Origin: Emydura subglobosa
Lineage: Eukaryota > Chordata > Testudines > Chelidae
NCBI GenBank assembly: GCA_007922225.1
Contig: ML679958.1
Location: forward strand, 57,120,838-57,184,837
Direction: 5' to 3'
Length of the DNA: 64,000 nt
In this document: one piece after another, positions 1 to 11,000 of the stretch
How positions within the stretch are numbered: position 1 is the stretch's first letter
Layout of the letters: each line of letters starts with the position of its first letter
Made by a program: the position numbers and the translations under genes
The notes under the pieces: model-generated
What the model saw: the letters and a program-made list of their open reading frames with translations, nothing else
Told to the model about the DNA's origin: nothing
The model's database searches: none

Positions 1-510
1 TGTATCCAGAGAAGGGATGAACTCCCAAAGTCAAGAAATCATCCCACCCTTCCCTTTAATTTGATGGTAGAATATCATGGGACACTCAAGATTTCCCTGG
101 GAGCAGGGTCTCATAGCACTAGACTGTGGAAAATCACTGAAAAGACCAAACTTTCACCTGGTGTGTACATGTCTACTGAGATCCTGCCCAAAGAGCTAAA
201 CATCTGTCTCCTATTGTATGTACGGTGGGCTCAACCTGCGTGGAGTTTCTAAACACAACTGTGACACAGATTATTTCAATGGGAATGGCCCTAATACTGC
301 AAAGACTTCCATACATGCTTAACCTTCTGCACATTCATGGTCTTATTGACATCAACAGGATTGCTCATAGACTTTAAGGTGAAAAGGGACCATTATGATT
401 ATCTAGTCTGACCTCCTGTACAATGCAGGCCACAGAACTCATCCACCACTCCTGTAATAGACCCATAACCTATAACTGAGTTACTAAAGTCCTCAAATCA
501 TGGTTTAAAG

Positions 511-863
511 CAGCGATCCTCAACCTTTTTTTTCCCCAAATAACACTCGGGTCAGGTACAGTCAGGTCAAGCATCACTTGACCTGCCTGTACCTGACCCG
601 AGTACCACTCAGGAAAAAAGCAGGGGGGGGGACGGGACTTTCGGCAGCGGCGGAGTTGCACAGCGAGCTCCATGCCGGGAACACTGCCCTCCGCCGAAAC
701 CCGTCGCCGTTTCCCCTTTTTGGTGGCAGAGTTTCTCAAGGGTGGGTGGGAGGGAGGGCCCTTCCGGCTGTGGAGCATTCGGTGACGTGGTACGCCTTGC
801 ATACCACCCAGCCTTCTTCCACGTACCACCTGTGGTACGCATACCACCGGTTGAGAACCGCTG
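511..863. mobile_element. hAT MITE with perfect 8-bp target duplication
   Basis: A 353-bp element whose ends are inverted: CAGCGATCCTCAACC on the left, and the complement CAGCGGTTCTCAACC on the right. It is flanked by identical 8-bp copies of GTTTAAAG (503-510 and 864-871), the target-site length of hAT transposons. It contains no usable transposase. Inside are a 27-bp hairpin and further short palindromes built from GGTACGC/ACCACC. It interrupts an older CR1 tail. Confidence 0.9.
545..603. repeat. 27-bp inverted repeat (hairpin) inside the MITE
   Basis: Arms 545-571 and 577-603 are complementary apart from one mismatch, with a 5-base loop (CATCA). The arm begins ACTCGGGTCAGGTACAG. It probably represents subterminal structure of the MITE or an internal duplication. 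Confidence 0.9.
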
Positions 864-1141
864 GTTTAAAGACTTCAAGGTATAGAGATACTACAGAGTA
901 CTTCAAGGTACAGTAAGGGACCTGGGCCCCATGCAGCAGAGGAAGGCAAAAAATGCTCACATATGTAAAGGTTAAACATATATACAAGTCTTTGTAGGAT
1001 TGGGCTATAGATGCTAGGAATAGACATGCCAGAAGACAATCACCATGGTTACTCAAAATCGTTTATCATTTAAACTAGCGATGATTTTCACTACATTTGC
1101 CAGTTCACTTAACCCAGTGTGCCTTTCTGCAATGTTTAATC

Positions 1142-1413
1142 CAGTGGTTCTCAATCTTTCCATACTATTGTACTCCTGAAGCCTGAGCCCTGCCGCCTGT
1201 GACTGAAGCATGTAATTTAGCTTCACAGGGCCCCCTGTGGCATGGGGCAGTTGACCTGCTTGCCACCCCCTAACACCAGCCCTGCTCTCGCGACCCCCGA
1301 TAAATCCCACCACCCCAAGGTTGAGAAACATTGATCTAAATGAGTTGACATACCCCCTAGAAGACCTCTGCATACCCCCCGAGGTAAAACATATGCGAAG
1401 TTGAGAACCACTG
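1142..1413. mobile_element. hAT MITE with perfect 8-bp target duplication
   Basis: A 272-bp element starting CAGTGGTTCTCAATC and ending with the complement of CAGTGGTTCTCAACT. It is flanked by GTTTAATC at 1134-1141 and 1414-1421. An internal GGTTGAGAAACATTG near 1320 looks like a second, decayed terminus, so the element may be a composite of two related MITEs. Confidence 0.9.
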
Positions 1414-1564
1414 GTTTAATCCCTTAGCAGGATTTCCTATTCGGCAGATTATCCTTTTAGCAGTTGCATTTGCCCTTGAATGCAATTTCTGTTGTGGTTC
1501 ATTTAAATACAAGGTACTAGTACAAATATTGTTGGATCACTCAAGGATGCCATTATGCAGAACT

Positions 1565-2017
1565 GTAGTCACATTCATGTTTTATTAATGCTTGAATACA
1601 GTTTGATATCTAATATTGTACATTTAATAGATTACAGCAAAATTCCATGATTTTTTCTTTAAAGAAGCCATACAAAAGGTTTCATATTTTAAATTGGATA
1701 CACAGTCTTTCTTGTCACAATTTTATGTGGAAAAATGAACAGCTGTATCTTTTATGTGCTTTTTTCCCCCTTAAAGAACATATTAAAAATGTTTTCAACA
1801 TTTCTAAACATCTTTCATTTAGAGTTGTTCGAAAATCTCTTAAAACTTCATTCATTTTTGTTCTAAACTTAGGGAAGCAGTGATAAAGTCTTGTATTCAA
1901 GGCAATCTAGTTCTGCAGTAAAGGCAGCTGTCATTTTTTATTTTGATAAGACTGTGCTTATATCAGGATTTTTTCTCAAAAGCTATTGTAGAACTTATAG
2001 AACTGGCAGACTGCCTA
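1565..2017 (-). other. EPSTI1: EPSTI1 3' UTR with candidate poly(A) signals
   Basis: Reading on the minus strand after the stop, AATAAA occurs at 1937-1942, ATTAAA at 1623-1628 and AATAAA at 1581-1586. The last is followed by T-rich sequence, so a 3' UTR of about 450 nt ending near 1560-1570 is plausible. No repeat occupies this stretch, in contrast with the sequence below 1420. The cleavage site is inferred. Confidence 0.45.
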
Positions 2018-2026
2018 TCACACCGA
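2018..2026 (-). CDS. EPSTI1: EPSTI1 terminal coding exon (two codons and stop)
   Basis: A strong acceptor (TTCTTTTCGTCTTCTGCTTAG at 2027 and above) lies 111 bp past exon 10. It opens a frame of two codons, Ser and Val, followed directly by TGA. As I recall, the short human isoform also ends two residues after the Ser-Trp that closes this exon, which supports the call. The tiny coding part makes it the least certain exon. The alternative is read-through of the exon 10 donor. Confidence 0.6.
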   Translation of the reverse strand, partial: SV

Positions 2027-5000
2027 CTAAGCAGAAGACGAAAAGAATAATATCTGGGGAGTAGGTAGCTACATTAAAAAACAAAACCCCTTATTAATTT
2101 CATCTTTGGGACTTTGAAAGATGCTTTTGTTACTCACCCAGCTATCACCATCAAAACGATCCTTATTTTCAAAATATCCGGACTGGTGAATGCCACTTGG
2201 TTGACTTTTGCTTTGTAGTCGGTCCAGAAAAGCATTATTTACACTTAAAAACGGGGGGGGGGGGAAAAAGAACATTAATAGAAGTTTGTTGAGAGACTTT
2301 GAAATTCAACATTATATGAATTCTGTGAATAGCTTTTGCTGTTTAAAAGCCATCTGTGAACTCCTTTGCTTAGTTAAAACCCATGATGAGTAACCAAATA
2401 ACGACATGGGATATGGTGGACTACATTTTCGATTCACTACATGGAGATTCAGCCATATGATTTCCAGTAATGGTTAAGAGAGGTCATGTAACTCATTCCC
2501 TATATACTGCTTTAGGGGTTGGGCAAGAAGAAAACCCCTGTAGCTATAAGAGATGCACTAAAATAATTCAGAAAAATATGGCTGTCCACATACTGTGCGC
2601 ACCTTACCAGTGTTGGCTATTCATCTTAAATGGCCTTTAAGTACCCAGTACACAAGGAGAACTTCTAGAAGCTGCTGATCTTCTCATGCCACTGTAGAAG
2701 TGATTTCAGTTTGTCTCTGATAAAGAGACAAGTTCAGCAATTGACCCTTTCACTCCCGTGCACACAGTATCTCTTCCAGTTGTACGTACTGTTCTATCAG
2801 TCTGGAACAAACACTACTTTTCCTCCAAGCTACTTGTAAATATGATTTTGAAAGTTCCTTTTTCACTTATGCTTATGCTCGCCACTCACTTTGAAGTGTC
2901 TTATGGTACTTTTTATAAACAACATTAAATGCAGATACTCTATTATTTATTTCTGTCTTGGGATGCAGGGACGTGGCCTCAGTGATAAGAGAGGTCTTTT
3001 CCTTCACTAACTTCTATGGCTAATAATTTTGCTACATTAGCACTGGGTCAGAAAGACCAAAATTTACTGAAATAGCTTTCGAAGAAGTTGCATAGAGGGT
3101 TGTTCTATAAATCTTTGAGGGGACTTTCATTATGGGGAAAGAGAAGGTTTCTTTTGACTTCAAGAAAATCAAGAACGGACATAGAATTGAGGTAACTGGC
3201 TTCCTGGCAAAACTAAACCGAGAGAAAAGAAAGAATTCCAGGGTAAAAGAAAAGAAGAGTCAGATCCAGAATTTTAAAACTGGGGCGACTGTTTAGCATA
3301 TAGAGAACACAGTCTGAATGGTGAATAAGATGCCACTATTTACCCTCTCAGGAACAAGGGTACATTTAATAGACTTGAAAGTCAACACCAACAAAAAGAA
3401 TATATATTAACAAAGTGCTTGCTTAGCCTGTGGAACTCATTATTACTACATATCACTTCTGAAGCCAAGAGAGAAGTAAGATTCAAAATAGGATTATATT
3501 TTTATATGGCTAATAACAACATTCATAGTTACAGTAGATTGAACACCTATGTTTAAGGAATAAAGCCTTTTTGCATCAGGGCATAAAGCAATCACTATCT
3601 GATAGGCATTAGGAACAGTTACTTGTTTATAGAGGAAAGTTTTCATAATTATCCACTAATGTTCCTCTGAAATAACTGATACTGGACACTGTTAGAAAGA
3701 GGACACTGGATTAGATGGAGGATGGATCTAGTATAGAAATACTTATGTAAAAGCTTGCACCAGGTTTGGACACCTAATTTGCATGCACAGACATCCTACT
3801 AATTACACATGTACATGACAAGTTACACCTTCACCAGTTATTTGCTTAGGTATTTGCCATGACTGATAAGGAAAGTTAGGCAGTGATGTGCAGTTCTCTG
3901 AAAACCTGGGTTTTAGAGTATAATAATCAGATCGCCCTCAAAACACATCCTGAGAGATCAATTCTGTCTTCAGACAAACAGGTAAGTAACAAAACCCCCT
4001 TTTGGAAAATGGCTCCTACACTTATGCACAACTGTGTAGAAATTGACTATACATGAGTTGTGACAATGGGTATCATTGGTTTGTCCGAGTGCAAGGTTAA
4101 TGCTAAAGATGTTACTCAGAGCATCCTCATTGCAATGGTTCTGTAAAGCATAAAATAGCAGTTTCTTGATGCCTTCTATACAGGGATTCAAATTAAGCAA
4201 TTTCTTCTGTATTCATCCATAAATTATACCTCCTTTGTTCATTCTGATGCCATTTTGTTCTTCCTTCCTCTTCTTGCTTTCGTCTCAGTTCGAGTAATTC
4301 ACTCTGGGAATGATAAAAGTAAAACCCCAAACCTAATTTTTAAAAAATTAATATAGTTATGCAGAAGACAAACAATTAATTACACAAGATATTAACCTTA
4401 ACTAGTGCAATATTTCATTTGCCAAAAACTTTTACTTAACTTGAGTTCCTCTGGGAAGTAAGCTTTATTTACAATATACAAGATGCATCCACAAAATGCA
4501 CTCAGTTTCCTCTTCAATTTTCCACTGGGCAAAAGTGGATGTGCCCTCTCGCAAAAAAAGCTGGACGGTTCTGACAGCTAAACTCAGATCTAGGGCAATC
4601 TGCCAGAGTCAGGTGTCATCCCAATGGACGGTCTTTACCGTCACCCTGCTTGGTGGTTCCCAAGACCGCTGCTGTCTCCAGGCTCAAGTCTGTAGAGATT
4701 CGTGCCGCTATGCCATGAAGGAGGAAGCATGCTGTGGAAAGCATGTCCTACAGTCCTGCCTCAGCTCCAACCCCTCCCACGGTGTGCCTCTGCCTTCCCA
4801 CTGACCAACTGTGAAGAAGCTTCCAAATGGTTTAACAGCCGTGGGAGGATGCCACAGAGCATGCTCTTCTCCTTTCTGTACTTCCCCTTGCCCCAATCCA
4901 CAGGTCTGCTTCCCTTCTGCTAGCAGAAGTGGAGGTGAAAACAGGGCCCTGTACAACATAGATCTCAGTTTTGAAACTACCTCTGTCCATTGTTACTAAC

Positions 5001-8000
5001 AGAGTTTGGGGGAATTTTATTTATGTAAGTTTCTTTGTTCCTTAATTGCATACTGTTATCTTTGTCATCATTGGAGCTACACTTATCATACCTTTTCCAT
5101 AGAAGTGGCCCTGCTGAGCCTTTCTGAAGTTAGGCCTCTTGGGATGAAGAATACTTGGCATTAGAGATTCCATAGTGACCACTTTACACTATGTAAATAT
5201 GCTTATTCAATTTATTTTTATCTTGCTGCATTGTCTGTGGATACTTGTTTATGCCAAACTAAATAGAGTTCTGGAGCTGGATCCTGCAGCCCTTATGCTA
5301 AGTAATCCTAAATTATGCAAGTACTGCCAGTGATGTCAGAGGGACAGCTCCCATGAGTATGGATTACTCAGAAAAGGGTTACAGAATTGGACCTTAAAAA
5401 AAAAAATGTAGCAATTAAAGTGCTTCTCAATCACGCCCAAAGAAATTCTGACCAGGACAGAATTAATTTATGCAGAACTGGTGCTACAGAATGGTTTGAG
5501 CTGTCTAAATATGTTCTGGGAGCACCAGATCCTTTCAGGACCTATGCCGTTGTATATCTTAGTGTCCATGTAACTAATACAGAAAAAGGAATGTGGCATA
5601 ATGCCACAGTAAGATGTGTAGCCTCATTATCTTCCCTTCCAGTATTACACCGTGGTACTTTACTGGGTCCCAAGGTTTCCTGTCAGCGGTCCATATGGTT
5701 CCTTGTCACCTATGTATCCCCTTTGGTGTTTGTCAGCTCCTGGAACGCTGGACTGAGCCTTTGGGGACCTACTGTATGGACTAAAATAACAACTGTTGCA
5801 GAGCCTCCAGCCACCACTTCCCAGCCTGCTTAGAGTTTGGGATGGGGCAAAATAGACTGGAAACTCCTGCAAAAGCCAACTGGGAGGCTTCTGATGGGAT
5901 GATTTATAGACCATTTGCTGGGCCAATGGAGAACCAGGACGGCTCAGTTGCTTCAGAGGGAAGGGACAGCCTGACTCAGAGACAGAGACTAGTGTTAGAA
6001 ATTCACTTTTGGAGCTTTTGAGTTTGGAGCTGAGAGAGCAGTACAACAGCCTAGGGAGTCTGGGCTCAGCTCCCACTGCCCACAAAGGAAGACATTGAAC
6101 TGCTGTGGGATCTAATATGCTGAGGCCAATGTCCAGGAAGGCAGAGAGCCAGCTGAGACCTCCACAGGACTGTGGAACAGGGGGCCAGCAGAGGACCCTT
6201 CCCCAATCAGGGGTGAAAATACTGCAAGGGAACCACTTTTGTTTTCTTTCAGCTAGCCAACATTTGCAGCACTGCTACGCCCATCCCTGGCTCACACCTC
6301 TTTCCCCCTACATAGAGAGGTGCCAGGGAAGGAGCGAGGGGCATAGTACAGTTCTGAAGGGTGGGAGGTGGGGAATTTGTTGTATCAATGTTTTAGCATT
6401 TATTAGCTAACCGCATATCCCTTTCCTTCTTTAGAGCTTCTGTTTCCTGTCCCCAATAAAGTCCCCTTTGTTACATTGTTATTTTGGGGCATGGCATTTC
6501 ATTTGTTGGGGTTCGTATTATTGTAGTTTGTTTCTTGTGTACTGGATCATACTCCTTATTAAGAGTAGTACTATTAGTTATTTTCCCAAGGTACAGCACC
6601 CCTAGTGTCCTGGGCACAGAAAAGAGCCTGAAGGCAGCAGGCATCACAACAAAGAACCCAGGATCCAACCCATGTGAGGAAAAGTCACTATCATTAGCAA
6701 ATATCAGCTGCAATTGTTGGAAGGAAGCACACAATGGGTGGCCACTGTTGTGCCTACTTCCTCGCACTTCTTACACTTTTTAAGGTTGATGATGATGTGG
6801 CCCTATGCTTTTGTTTATAAATCAAGGTAGTTAGCTTGGCCACATACATTCAATCTTTTCACTTTGACTCGTGCTCCACCAAATATCAGTCAGGTGTCCT
6901 GGTCTACTAATCACCTGGTGACTACTAATGCTAACCAAAGGAACATCAGTTCCATGTAACTTGTTCTGAAGTTGCTAGGTCAGTACCTTTCTATGGTCTG
7001 CAACATGCCACCTCTCCCAGCTGAGTTACTGATATGCTAGGGATTTCATGCCATTACAGGTACAGTTAACAGGAATTGAAGCTACCCCCCTTTTGCCACT
7101 GAAAATGTTGTCCAGGGGGAAATGGACCTATCTTGCACATTTTTCAGAGTAATGGAGGACCAATAAAGCTGGAATGTGAATTAAAGTGATGCATTTTACA
7201 GAAAGGTTCAGTAACTAAAAAGGAACTACAGAATGAAATAAAAACCAATTTAAGTAGAACATTAATAAAAGCTTTGCACTAAATAACTTAATAAATCAAT
7301 AACCGGATAATGTGTTGTGCATCACTGTTTGTCTAGCCTTAAAAAGAAAAGCAAGATTAAGAATAAAAGAGCCAAGCTTAATTTTCACAGTTTTAAATAA
7401 CTGTTCAACCTGAAAATTAAAATCCAGTATCTGATTTTCTAATGTTTGACTTTTAATGGCATTCATTAGAATTTTGCAATAACTATACCTTCAGAAATAT
7501 ACTGAAAGTACATAATACTGTGTTTAGAGTGCCCTGGAAAAGATTTTAAATCTAGCAATACATATTAAAACCTATTTCCCCAAAAATTTAACTGACAAAA
7601 CATATAAATTTAATAGCTATATTGCACCAGAAGGTGCGCACAAAAACAGAATTTACAATAATATAATATTAGTTTGAAGTAGAAGTGAATTAACATAAAT
7701 CTGAGGGACAATTATTGGAGCTTTTAAAATATGTACACTTTAGAGTAGGTTTACAAATACCTACTGGACAGATAAACATCCTAGCAGCAGCTACTGAGAC
7801 AAGGAATACCATGGTACTACATACCAAAACCAACCTCTTGCACTCAGTCCATACCCTTTTAGAGAGAGATGGAAAACCAGTAAATAACTAAACTTCTGAT
7901 TTTTTAGTTAAAAGATTTGCCTTAAAAGTGACTGTAGGGTTGGGGTCACAATGACCTCCTCTCAGGGGTCCCCTGGGCCAAAGTCAATGCAGGGTTGTGG

Positions 8001-11000
8001 CCTATGTTAGTTTTAAATGAAAAACTGTATTTCTTTATGGCCCACTGTGCAGTGACATAGTTACTTATAAGATACCCACCCACAGCATTTGAAATGAAAT
8101 AAGCATTTTGGTAACTGGACAGAAGAGAAAAAGGTGTTTGCTGTGATGGGAAAGAAAGAAGTAAGCTATATACTTTTCTTTTTCTAAATGGAGGTATATT
8201 TCTTGATGGACCCATAAGTCAAGTTACTGTACCAAAAGAAGGGTATGTATAAGATGCAGAGATCTGATTTTATATTTAGAGAAGAAACTGGAAGTCACTA
8301 GATCTGGGTTACATGTCCAGCTCTACCACAGACTCATTACTTGAGCTTGGACAACTTACTTACTGATCTAAGTAATTAGTGCAAACAGGTTTTATTGCAT
8401 GTGCAGGAGGCCGATGATTTGGTCCATACTGTACTTATTAAAGTCAATTTACATCACATTTAAGAATCTGTATGTGATTTGATCAACTCATTCTCTATTC
8501 TTTAGCTAAAATAGCAAGTTTGAATAATTTAAAGACATTTTCTCTGAATCATTGGTAATTATGTTCAAGAACTCAAGGATAGGTTGGGTACCAGAGGCCT
8601 GGAAAGGAGCAAATATAGTACCTATCTTGAAAGGGGATGGGAAGGAGCAGAGCCCAGGGAATTTTAGGCCAGTCATCCTAATTTTGATAACTTGTTCTGG
8701 GTAACTCTCCAGGTATTAAACAATCACTCTATTCAAACCTACAGGTGATAAGTAATTGCCAGTATAAACTTGCCAAGATCAAATCATGTCAAACCAATCC
8801 AATTTCCTTTTATGACAGGGTAACTGGCCTTGGGTATTGAAAGGAGAGGGAGACACACTGAACTGGATTATCTGGACTTTAAGTAAAGCTTGTGACACAG
8901 TCCCACGTGACATTCTGAGAAGCAAACTAGGGAAATACAGTCTAGATGAAATTATAATAAGATGGTCGGTCTTTCAAGCAGTTGTGCATTCTCAAAGAGT
9001 GGTTATCAATGATGCACTGTTTGGGACACCACACTCTAAGATACATGTGAACAAATTGGAGAGAGTCTGGAGGAGGAGAACAAAAATAAAGAGGTTTAGA
9101 AAACATAAACTCCGAAAAAAGGTTGAAAAAACTGGGCACATGTAGTCTAGAGAAGAGAATGCTGAGGGGGAACATAAGCTTTCAAATATGTAAAAGGTCG
9201 CTACAGAGAGACTGGTGATCAATTGTTCTCTACATCCACCAAGGGTAGGACAAGAAATAATTGTTTGCAGCAAGGGAGATTTAAATCAGATATTAGGACA
9301 AACTTTTAACTATAAGGATGGTTAAACACTGGAACAGATTACTTTGGGAGGTCGTGGAATAGAGATTTTTAAGAGTAGGTTGGATAAACAACTGTCAGGA
9401 GTGATCTAGTATATTTACACTGCCTCAGCACAAGGGTATAATCTAGATGACCTTCTGAATTTCCTTCCAAGTCTACATTTCTATGATTTTGTTTAAGAAA
9501 TGAAATGATTCTAAACATCAGCTGAGGGGAGATAGGTGTGTAAAGCATTGATTCTCTATTCAGAATCGCCTTTAGAATGGGATGTCCCCATGACACACTT
9601 ACTGAGAAGTTCTGCATAAAGGAGAGGAAGAAACTATTACTAACTTTTCATAACTGTTCTTTGAAACGTGTTGCACATGTCCATTCCATGCACCCCACAC
9701 AGTTGCCATAATTTTTTTCCTCAGTGGTATCCATTGGAGTGGCTTGATCACCCTCTGCTGTCACATGCTGGCAGTGCCAATATAAAGGACTCAGCCAACC
9801 CCAAATCCCCTCAGTTCTTTCTTTCCAGAAAACTCCATTGTAGAGGGGTAGAAGAACAAGTCATGGAATGGACATGTGCAACACATCTTGAAGAACAGTT
9901 AAAGAAGGTTAGTAACCATTTTTTCTTCAAGTGATTGCACATGTGCATTGCACTCTTGATCACTCCCAGGCAGTAATATAGGTAGAGGAATTGGAGTTCA
10001 TATATACACAGACTGTCTTGAGGAGGGGTAACGAGGAGGGGTAACGAGAGTGGTTCCAAGGGCCGGAGTCGGGAGACGTAGGACCTCACTTCTGATTCGG
10101 AGGAAGAAAACTCTCCTTCCACTGAGGTGCAATTCCAGATGATTCCAAGGACCAGTGGGGAGATTTTTAAGAAAGAGAAAAAAAGTGACCTGGGAAACTA
10201 CAGGCCTGTTAGTTTGACCTCAATTTTATGCAGGATCTCAGAACAAATTTTGAAAGAGAAAGTAGTTAAGGACATAGAGATAAATAGTAATTAGGATAAA
10301 ATATAACTTGGTTTTACAAAAGGTAGATCATGCCAGACTAGCCTGATCTCTTTCTTTGAGAAGATAATTGATTTTTTAGACAAAGGAAATGCAATAGTTC
10401 TAATCTACCTGGATATCAATAAGGCATTGGATACAGTTCCACATGGGAAATTATTAGTTAAATTGGAGTAGATGGGGTTTAATATGAGAATTGGAAGTTG
10501 GATAAGAAACTCGTTAAAGGAGACATTGCAGTTGGTCAGATGGAAGAATCCCAGTACTGCAGAAAAGGACCCGGGGGTTACAGTGGACAAGGAGCTGGAT
10601 ATGAGTCAACAGTGTGCCCTTATTGCCAAGAAGGTTAATGGCATATTGGGTTGAATTAGTAGGAACATTGCCAGCAGATCAAGGGAATTCCTTATTCCCC
10701 TCTATTCGGCACTGGTGAGACCTCATTTGGAGTACTGTGTCCAGTTTTGGGCCCCCCACTACAGAAAGGATGTGGACAAATTGGAAAGAGTCCAGCGGAG
10801 GGCAACGAAAATGGTTAGGGGGCTGGAGCACATGACTTAGGAAGAGAGCTGATGGAACTAGGCTTGTTTAGCCTGCAGAAGAGAAGAATGGGGGGGAGGG
10901 GAGATTTGATAGCAGCCTTTAACTACTTGAAAGTGGGTATCAGGGAGGATGGAACTAGGCTGTTTTCATTGACAGTAGATGGCAGAACGAGGAGAAATGG

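Larger units (their letters stand above)
365..893 (-). mobile_element. CR1 LINE 3' UTR fragment (L3-like), split by a hAT MITE
   Basis: Read on the minus strand, this is the 3' end of an amniote CR1. It has an ACTTCAAG-type segment, ATGATTTGAGGACTTTAG, a GTCAGACTAGATAATCATAA stretch and a tail ending CTATGAGC. The same family is present in plus orientation at 14289-14773. The copy is cut at 510/864 by the MITE, and its two halves rejoin cleanly once one copy of the 8-bp duplication is removed. The distal limit near 893 is approximate. Confidence 0.75.
1..1564. other. Downstream flank of EPSTI1
   Basis: No gene is seen. The stretch holds a minus-strand CR1 tail (365-893) and two short hAT elements (511-863 and 1142-1413). 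Positions 1-364 and 894-1133 contain nothing I recognise. Confidence 0.6.

Noticed and set aside
470..916. Overlapping ORFs of about 110-125 codons on both strands
   Set aside because: They run across the ends of a hAT MITE and reflect its GC-rich, palindromic composition; no protein family is recognisable.
2069..2275. Single-exon ORF of 68 codons on the minus strand as a separate small gene
   Set aside because: Its centre is EPSTI1 exon 10. The upstream part is translated acceptor pyrimidine tract and the tail is intron read-through.
5387..6410. ORFs of 100-148 codons in intron 8
   Set aside because: No recognisable domain, no splice or start context, and overlapping frames on both strands; chance or an unclassified repeat is more likely.
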